Below, piece after piece: positions 55,857 through 61,247 of a DNA stretch of 61,247 bases (its first letter is position 1; each line of letters starts with the position of its first letter). This DNA comes from Halanaerobiales bacterium (GTDB lineage: Bacteria > Bacillota > Halanaerobiia > Halanaerobiales > M55B127): assembly GCA_018334565.1 (NCBI GenBank), contig JAGXLU010000001.1, forward strand, positions 1 through 61,247. The letters are read 5' to 3'. The position numbers were made by a program, and so were the translations under genes. The notes beneath the pieces were generated by a model. It was not told the DNA's origin. It searched no databases and saw only the letters and a program-made list of their open reading frames with translations.

Positions 55857-56225
55857 TTACTCTTGAGTATTAAAAAATTGATCTTCTCTTAGGTTTGTCG
55901 CCTCTTTTAGATAAATATGTTTAATTTTATTTTTATCTTTAAGGCCATCAGCTAAAATCATTACTCTTATGCATTTTTTTAGAGAACTTTTTACATACAT
56001 TTCCTGCAGACACAATATAGATGTTTTAACAAACCCTAAATCACGTACAGCTCGACCCGGATATACTTGATCAAGATCTCTGGTTACAGTAAAAATAAAG
56101 CTGATAATATCTTCATCCTTCAGCATGTTTTTTTCAATAATTTTCGATACCATACTTTTGGTAGCTTCGATAATTTGATTAGCATCATTTTTTTTAACAG
56201 TTACAGCACCACGTATACTAAACAT
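55857..56225 (-). CDS. aroH: Chorismate mutase, AroH type
   Basis: Converts chorismate to prephenate, the branch point to Phe and Tyr. The 122-residue product matches the trimeric AroH class: SIRGAVTV with the substrate Arg near the start, AVRDLGF, CLQEM, LKKCIRVM and IKHIYL, so the known active-site Arg, Glu and Tyr positions are filled. ATG at 56225 follows GAGGTG by 8 nt. The gene looks intact although the DAHP synthase next to it is decayed. Confidence 0.92.
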   Translation of the reverse strand: MFSIRGAVTVKKNDANQIIEATKSMVSKIIEKNMLKDEDIISFIFTVTRDLDQVYPGRAVRDLGFVKTSILCLQEMYVKSSLKKCIRVMILADGLKDKNKIKHIYLKEATNLREDQFFNTQE

Positions 56226-56351
56226 ATCTAATACACCTCACAAAGAAAGTTTTCGATCAATTTAATCAAAACTTTGTTCTTATTCATTTAAAATTGATCT
56301 TAATTACATATAATACTTGAAATTATATTTTAGAATAGCAAAAATAAGCAG

Positions 56352-56377
56352 AAAATACACCCTAAAAAGGGTGTATT
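56352..56377 (-). terminator. Terminator after rnc
   Basis: ATACACCC and GGGTGTAT form an 8-bp stem around a five-base loop, followed by TTTTC in the minus direction, 7 bp after the rnc stop. Confidence 0.75.
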
Positions 56378-56383
56378 ACATAA

Positions 56384-57091
56384 TCATTTATTAATCTGCT
56401 GCAAGGCATCTTTAGCAGCTTTTTGTTCTGCCTGTTTCTTGCTTTTCCCTTTACCAAAACCCAACTCTTTTTCTTCAAAATTTACAGTTACATAAAATTC
56501 CTTGTTGTGGTCTGGACCTTTTTCTTTAACAACTTCATATTCTGGTCTATTATTGCTGTTTTTTTGGATGATTTCCTGTAGCATGGTTTTGTAATCCTGA
56601 ATATAGTTACCGTTGTTAACTTCAAAAATAAAATTTTTAAAGTTGTTTATAATAAAATCAAATACAAAATTAAAATCCTTATCTAAATAGATAGCACCTA
56701 AAATAGCTTCCATGGTGTCTGCCAATATAGAATCTCTATTTCTACCTCCAGAAAGTTCTTCTCCTTTCCCAAGCAGTAAATAGTTGCCAAGATTTAATCT
56801 AAAGGCTTTTTCAGCAAGGATGGGAGCACTTACAATTACTGATCTTATTTTGGCCAATTCACCTTCTGCATATTTATCATATTTATTAAAAATATATGTG
56901 CTAATTGATAAACTTAAAACAGAATCTCCTAAAAACTCAAGTCTTTCATTATCTTTAATATTTAAATCAGAATTTTCATTTGCAAATGATTTATGTGTTA
57001 AAGCCCTTCTTAATAAACCCTTGTCATCGAATTTTAAATTTAATTTATTTTCTAATTCTGTCAATTTCTCTTCTGAAAAATATTCTGTCAT
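56384..57091 (-). CDS. rnc: Ribonuclease III
   Basis: Double-strand-specific endoribonuclease for rRNA and mRNA processing. The 235-residue product has the catalytic motif NERLEFLGDSVLSLSIS, ADTMEAILGAIYLD and a C-terminal dsRNA-binding domain starting YKTMLQEIIQ and ending KSKKQAEQKAAKDALQQI. It follows acpP across a hairpin. Confidence 0.97.
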   Translation of the reverse strand: MTEYFSEEKLTELENKLNLKFDDKGLLRRALTHKSFANENSDLNIKDNERLEFLGDSVLSLSISTYIFNKYDKYAEGELAKIRSVIVSAPILAEKAFRLNLGNYLLLGKGEELSGGRNRDSILADTMEAILGAIYLDKDFNFVFDFIINNFKNFIFEVNNGNYIQDYKTMLQEIIQKNSNNRPEYEVVKEKGPDHNKEFYVTVNFEEKELGFGKGKSKKQAEQKAAKDALQQINK

Positions 57092-57127
57092 TTAAATTTC
57101 ACCACACCTATTGTAATAATTTCAGAT

Positions 57128-57163
57128 AAGGGGGAAGTAAAATCAATGATTTTTATCCCCCTT
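57128..57163. terminator. Hairpin between acpP and rnc
   Basis: AAGGGGG pairs with CCCCCTT, with further A-T pairing in the arms. The run of five T lies on the plus-strand side; in the minus direction TTATCTG follows, so it may be a weak terminator or processing site for the acpP transcript. Confidence 0.45.
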
Positions 57164-57176
57164 TTTATATTAAAGT

Positions 57177-57413
57177 TTAAAGACTGGCCTCAATATAATC
57201 AACTGCATTTCCTACAGTTGCTATTTCTTCAGCATCTTCATCAGGAATCTCAATATCAAACTCTTCTTCTAAAGCCATAATCAACTCAACCACATCTAAT
57301 GAATCAGCACCAAGGTCATCAATAAATGAGGCATCTTTAGTGACTTCTTCTTCAGAAATTGCAAGTTCTTCAGAAGTGACTTGAACGATTCTTTCAAAAA
57401 CATCTGCCATCAT
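57177..57413 (-). CDS. acpP: Acyl carrier protein
   Basis: Carries fatty-acyl chains on phosphopantetheine. The 78-residue acidic helical protein has the modification motif [10 protein letters not shown] (Ser of DSL) and ends [15 protein letters not shown] at 57413 is preferred over a GTG at 57419 because AGGAGG lies 5 nt upstream of the former. fabG ends 12 bp before it. No fabF lies between acpP and rnc, unlike many relatives. Confidence 0.97.
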   Translation of the reverse strand: MMADVFERIVQVTSEELAISEEEVTKDASFIDDLGADSLDVVELIMALEEEFDIEIPDEDAEEIATVGNAVDYIEASL

Positions 57414-57425
57414 CTTCACCTCCTT

Positions 57426-58169
57426 TCACATTAACATCCCCCCATCAATATTTATATTTTGACCATTAATATAGCTTGCTAATGGTGAAACCAAAAACAT
57501 AATTACATTCGCTACTTCCTCAACTTCACCAAATCTTTCTAAGGGTATACTATTTAACATCTCTTCTTTAACTTCGGAAGATAAATTTTGCGTCATATCT
57601 GTTTGAATATAACCGGGCGAAATTGTATTAATATTAATACCTCTTTTTGATACTTCTCGCGCAATTGCTTTTGAAAATCCAACTATACCTGCTTTGGAAG
57701 CAGCATAATTAGCCTGACCTGCATTACCCATTGAACCTACTACAGAACTTAAATTAACTATTTTACCGTGCCTTTGTTTCATCATGTATCTTATTGCATT
57801 TTTTGTGCAATTAAAAGTCCCCTTCAAATTTACATCTATTACACTATCAAAATCTTTTTCTTTCATCCTCAATAAAAGCCCATCCCTAGTTATACCCGCA
57901 TTATTAACGAGGATGTCAATTTTCCCAAACTTACTGACAGCTTTTTTAATTAGGTTTTTAGCATCTGAGCTATCTGCTACATTTCCCTGAACTATTAATG
58001 CCTTTCTACCCTGATTAAGAACTTGACGAGCCGTTTCTTCTGCACTTTGTTTGTCATTATTGTAATTAATAACAAGGTCAGCACCTTCAGAAGCAAGCTT
58101 TACAGCAGTAGCAGCACCTATTCCCCTTGAACTACCGGTAACAATAGCAACCTCGCCTTCTAATAACAA
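57426..58169 (-). CDS. fabG: 3-oxoacyl-[ACP] reductase
   Basis: NADPH-dependent short-chain dehydrogenase in fatty-acid elongation. The 247-residue product shows VTGSSRGIGAATA, the NNAG motif in VNNAGITRDGLLLRM, the catalytic Ser-Tyr-Lys in NLSSVVGSMGNAGQANYAASK, and NTISPGYIQTDMT. TTG at 58169 has GAGGAG 8 nt upstream. Confidence 0.95.
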   Translation of the reverse strand: MLLEGEVAIVTGSSRGIGAATAVKLASEGADLVINYNNDKQSAEETARQVLNQGRKALIVQGNVADSSDAKNLIKKAVSKFGKIDILVNNAGITRDGLLLRMKEKDFDSVIDVNLKGTFNCTKNAIRYMMKQRHGKIVNLSSVVGSMGNAGQANYAASKAGIVGFSKAIAREVSKRGININTISPGYIQTDMTQNLSSEVKEEMLNSIPLERFGEVEEVANVIMFLVSPLASYINGQNINIDGGMLM

Positions 58170-58184
58170 GTTATCATCTCCTCA

Positions 58185-58994
58185 TCAGTTTATAACAAGT
58201 GAACTTATGTAAAAATTAAAGTTCTTAATATAAAGACCAGTAAACTTTTCAATTGACTTATTTAAAGTTCTCTGTAACTTTTGGATATAATCAATTATTT
58301 CTATACCATATTTTAATACAATTTCTATTCTAATACAAATTTCATTATTATCTTTTTCAATATAGATCGAGGATATCTCTTTTACATCTACCTCTTGTGA
58401 TAATTCAAAATAGATAAGGTCTCTTAGTACCTGATTATAAATTACAAGGTTACCAAAATAAGAAAATTTGGGTCTAACTATTGTTTTTTCTTTTCTTATA
58501 GAACCTTTACCCTTTTTGAAAAACAATTCAAGGGAATGAATAAAATAACCTGGAAACTGAGACTTGACTTCAATTTTGGGAACAGGTATTACATGCTTTC
58601 CTTCTTTTTTTCTAATATCAATCGCTTTTTTAATCTCTTGTTGATCAGCTATTTCATCTATTTTAATGATTTGATTAATACCATTTAATTTTAAGTTTTC
58701 AACAATTTTTTTTATCATACGTAGTGAAGTACCCAATATTAGTATCTTTTCTTCATTTACATCATTAAGAGCATCTTTAACTTCCTTTAAATGCTCTTCT
58801 TTTAACAAAATTGCGGTCCGGATGGCCTGGATCTTTATTTTATCACGTTTAGCAGATTTACCAGCTAAAACATGTCCTTTGTGTATTAAAAGACCATCAT
58901 CTAAAATGAGTGGTATATTATATTTATCTGCTACAAATGCAGCTCTATGACTTTTCCCTGAACCACTAACCCCAACCAGTGCATAAACATACAA
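58185..58994 (-). CDS. P-loop ATPase with C-terminal Asp23-like domain
   Basis: About 269 residues in two parts. The N-terminal part has a Walker A GVSGSGKS near residue 8-15, then DDGLLIHKGHVLAGKSAKRD and ILILGTSLRMI, which resembles nucleotide kinases. The C-terminal part (about 180-269) follows the Asp23/Gls24 pattern: GNLVIYNQVLRDLI, then IVLKYGIEIIDYIQK, a helix, and FTGLYIKNFNFYI. I did not recognise the full-length combination from a named family. TTG at 58994 is preferred (AGGGG 8 nt away) over GTG at 59003. It leads the fabG-acpP run and has a near-consensus promoter. Confidence 0.6.
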   Translation of the reverse strand: MYVYALVGVSGSGKSHRAAFVADKYNIPLILDDGLLIHKGHVLAGKSAKRDKIKIQAIRTAILLKEEHLKEVKDALNDVNEEKILILGTSLRMIKKIVENLKLNGINQIIKIDEIADQQEIKKAIDIRKKEGKHVIPVPKIEVKSQFPGYFIHSLELFFKKGKGSIRKEKTIVRPKFSYFGNLVIYNQVLRDLIYFELSQEVDVKEISSIYIEKDNNEICIRIEIVLKYGIEIIDYIQKLQRTLNKSIEKFTGLYIKNFNFYISSLVIN

Positions 58995-59027
58995 TATCTC
59001 CACCCCTAAAAATACATTCTTAAATTT

Positions 59028-59056
59028 ACTATAAATGATATTTTAAAAAATTTCAA
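59028..59056 (-). promoter_or_regulatory. Promoter for the P-loop/Asp23-fabG-acpP operon
   Basis: TTGAAA (59051-59056), a 17-bp spacer and TATAGT (59028-59033), between the preceding terminator and the first gene. Confidence 0.72.
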
Positions 59057-59064
59057 GTTATTCA

Positions 59065-59097
59065 TAAAAAAACCGCTGCTCAATTAAAGACAGCGGC
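59065..59097 (-). terminator. Terminator after the molybdopterin hydroxylase gene
   Basis: CCGCTG and CAGCGG (59073-59096) form a stem followed by seven T in the minus direction. Confidence 0.88.
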
Positions 59098-59125
59098 CTA
59101 TATTAATATTTAATTTTTTAAACAT

Positions 59126-61247
59126 TTATTCCTCTTTTTTTGACTCGATTAGTTCAAATATTTTCTCAGGAATAACGGGCATTTCTTTGATCTTAACCCC
59201 AATTGCATCCTGAACAGCATTACCAATTACTGAAGGAATTGACAGCATCGGGTGTTCTGCTACACCACGAGCTCCATAAGGTCCGTCTTCCTGTGCATTT
59301 TCCACAATTATAGGTTTTAATTCGGGAATATCTGCAATAGAAGGTACCTTGTAATCAGTAAAGGTATTGGTCAATAGCCTACCATCTTCACTAAATTGAT
59401 AACCCTCCATCACTGCAGAACCATATCCTTGAATTACTCCACCTTGTATTTGACCGATAACATTTTCTTTATTAATTGCCTTACCAACATCGAAGGCAGA
59501 AGCAATTTTAACTACTTCAAATTCACCGGTTTCTTCATCTACTATAACCTCAACTCCATGTGCACCATAAGTCCAATCCAGTGCAGGAAGCCCCTGCCCA
59601 GTTTCTGGATCAATATTGGTTAATCCCTGAGCAATATAATTACCTCTTGCTATTAGAGGACCACCAATTGCATTACCGTTTTCATAGGTATAACCCATGG
59701 CTAGCTCTTTAAAGCTGATGTATTTATCGAGGTGGTGTCTAACCTTGACTTTCTCATCCTCTATAAGAAGATCTTCAACAGAACATCTCAAGGGCTCAGA
59801 TGCAATTTCTTTTAATTGTTGAGCCATATCCTGAGATGCCTTTATTACAGCATTACCTGACATGAATAGCCCTTTAGAAGCAACTGTCTGCCAATCATAC
59901 GGTTCAGTTTCTGTATTATTCTCCCAGACTACATTAACCTTATCTACTGGCATATCAAGTTGATCTGCAACTATTTGAGCCAGGGCAGTATAAGTGCCTT
60001 GACCATAATCAGTCAGTGATACTGTAAGATTAATTGTGCCATTTTCATTGAACTTAAGAAAAGCTGCAGTACCAGTATTTGTAGGCATAGCTGGTGCTTT
60101 ATGGAGTGTAGCTAATCCCTTGCCGCGCTTTTTGCCTGCTGGCAGGTCATCTGAATCTCTATTTTCAAAATCAATCTCTTTAGCTACTTCTCTTAAACAC
60201 TCTTTAACTCTACCGTGAGATCCACCTATATGCTCTCCTGTAATTGTCACAGAACCGACCTCTAAGCCGTTTTTCATTCTTATATCATAGGGACTTATCT
60301 CTATTTCTTTAGCTACAAGATCCATCTGCCTTTCAATAGCCCAAAGTATTTCAAGATGACCAAATCCACGGTAAGCAGTCCCAAATATCTTATTGGTATA
60401 AACTGTTTTTGAATCCAGTTTTACATTTTTTATTTCATAAGGTCCTACTCCGGCTGTTGCAGCTGCTCTGGTTACATTAACACCATAGTCAGCATTAGCT
60501 CCACTGTCCCAGAGAAATTCAGTTTCCTGAGCTACAATCTCACCATCATCATTGACTCCTGTTTTTAATCTAGAATAAAGCCCCTGCCTAACCGGAACTG
60601 AATTAAACTCTTCTTCTCTAGACATTACTATTTTAACAGGTCTACCATCAGCTGCTCTGGAAAGACAGGTCACAAGGGGTTCGAAGTGAATTCCAGCTTT
60701 ACCACCAAACCCACCACCCACATAGGGAACAATAACCTCGATATCTTCATGATTTAAATTCAGACCATTTGCTAATAAATCTCTTACAGCAAAAGGGGAC
60801 TGAGCACTCGTCCATATCTTTACTTTTCTACCCGGCTTCCACTGCGCTATGGAGGTATGAGTCTCCATGGCAGTGTGGTCGACCATCGGGAGGGTAAATT
60901 CGTTTTCAATAATGTGATCTGCTTTTGCAAATCCTTTATTAATATCTCCCTTTCTGATTTTTGTGTGATGTGCGATATTAGTACCAGGTTTTGGGAAAAA
61001 GACAGGTGCACTTTCTAATTCAGCAAGATTCTCATGAACTAAAGGAGCATCTTCTTCAACTGCTTTTTGTACATCAAGGACTGCATCCAGTTTTTCATAT
61101 TCTACTTCTATTAATTCGACTGCTTTTTCTGCAATTTCTTTAGTTTCTGCCGCAACTGCAGCTACAGGTTCTCCCTGATATCTGACTTTATTAACTGCCA
61201 GAATATCTTTGTCGATTAAATAAAGTCCTACTTTATAAGGTAGCTCT
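59126..61247 (-). CDS. Xanthine dehydrogenase-type molybdopterin-binding subunit (5' end outside window)
   Basis: Large catalytic subunit of a xanthine dehydrogenase/aldehyde oxidoreductase-type hydroxylase; 706 residues are in the window and the frame stays open to the right edge. The first visible residues (YQGEPVAAVAAET) belong to the N-terminal hammerhead domain. Then come VPYVGGGFGGKAG (molybdopterin contact), GTAYRGFGHLE, GQGTYTALAQIVAD, QGGVIQGYGSA, and GARGVAEHP containing the probable catalytic Glu. A methionine at 60886 is internal. The substrate (purine, aldehyde or other) cannot be told. The missing 5' part probably lies beside Fe-S and FAD subunit genes. Confidence 0.92.
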   Translation of the reverse strand, partial: ELPYKVGLYLIDKDILAVNKVRYQGEPVAAVAAETKEIAEKAVELIEVEYEKLDAVLDVQKAVEEDAPLVHENLAELESAPVFFPKPGTNIAHHTKIRKGDINKGFAKADHIIENEFTLPMVDHTAMETHTSIAQWKPGRKVKIWTSAQSPFAVRDLLANGLNLNHEDIEVIVPYVGGGFGGKAGIHFEPLVTCLSRAADGRPVKIVMSREEEFNSVPVRQGLYSRLKTGVNDDGEIVAQETEFLWDSGANADYGVNVTRAAATAGVGPYEIKNVKLDSKTVYTNKIFGTAYRGFGHLEILWAIERQMDLVAKEIEISPYDIRMKNGLEVGSVTITGEHIGGSHGRVKECLREVAKEIDFENRDSDDLPAGKKRGKGLATLHKAPAMPTNTGTAAFLKFNENGTINLTVSLTDYGQGTYTALAQIVADQLDMPVDKVNVVWENNTETEPYDWQTVASKGLFMSGNAVIKASQDMAQQLKEIASEPLRCSVEDLLIEDEKVKVRHHLDKYISFKELAMGYTYENGNAIGGPLIARGNYIAQGLTNIDPETGQGLPALDWTYGAHGVEVIVDEETGEFEVVKIASAFDVGKAINKENVIGQIQGGVIQGYGSAVMEGYQFSEDGRLLTNTFTDYKVPSIADIPELKPIIVENAQEDGPYGARGVAEHPMLSIPSVIGNAVQDAIGVKIKEMPVIPEKIFELIESKKEE

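Noticed and set aside
59126-60886. Molybdopterin hydroxylase starting at the methionine at 60886
   Set aside because: The frame continues open upstream to the window edge with family-typical sequence (YQGEPVAAVAAET), so the methionine is internal.

Overview
This window is a contiguous stretch of a low-GC (roughly one third G+C) Gram-positive chromosome. Every convincing gene lies on the minus strand, so transcription runs from high to low coordinates. PolC, CodY, the uppS-cdsA-dxr-rseP-ispG-proS-polC order, the rimP-nusA-infB-rbfA-nrnA-truB-ribF-rpsO-pnp order and an IspH-RpsA fusion point to an anaerobic member of the Clostridia/Halanaerobiia. A Halanaerobiales-like organism is my best guess, but that is inference. 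No mobile element, tRNA, rRNA or CRISPR array was seen. The glpK gene at the left edge and the molybdopterin hydroxylase gene at the right edge are cut by the window.

Layout, in transcription order. (1) 61247-59126: large molybdopterin-binding subunit of a xanthine dehydrogenase-type enzyme, with a clear terminator. (2) 58994-56384: a strong promoter drives a P-loop/Asp23-like fusion protein, fabG, acpP and rnc. (3) 56225-54477: chorismate mutase aroH, then about 700 bp holding a decayed DAHP synthase gene, then cmk. (4) 54472-45799: plsC, the ispH-rpsA fusion, a PDZ/radical-SAM DUF512 protein, der, plsY, gpsA and a DegV protein, covering isoprenoid, phospholipid and ribosome functions. (5) 45692-42956: a cyclic-2,3-diphosphoglycerate synthetase-like protein and a class II photolyase. 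(6) 42810-37402: a DUF494 (Smg) protein, topA, hslV, hslU and codY. (7) 37202-33103: rpsB with a structured leader, tsf, pyrH, frr, a coupled 64-residue protein and uppS, with several internal terminators. (8) 33102-22429: cdsA, dxr, rseP, ispG, proS, a glycosyltransferase and polC. (9) 22329-12913: rimP, nusA, infB, rbfA, nrnA, truB, ribF, rpsO and pnp. (10) 12750-5936: nfo, a JAMM-domain/DinG-like helicase, a LysM/SleB hydrolase, dut, ahcY and thrB. (11) 5747-1: a DUF2254 membrane protein, a P-type ATPase with unusual ion-site residues, a 40-residue desulforedoxin, a CoA-binding protein and glpK.

The most interesting observations are the JAMM-helicase fusion, the P-loop-Asp23 fusion, the remnant of a DAHP synthase gene beside an intact aroH, the altered ion-binding residues of the P-type ATPase, a branched leader ahead of rpsB, and a probable CTG start for ispH-rpsA. 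Most of the window is ordinary core genome; I saw no single large undescribed system. Start codons were reassigned where a Shine-Dalgarno sequence (SD) favoured a different start from the longest reading frame.
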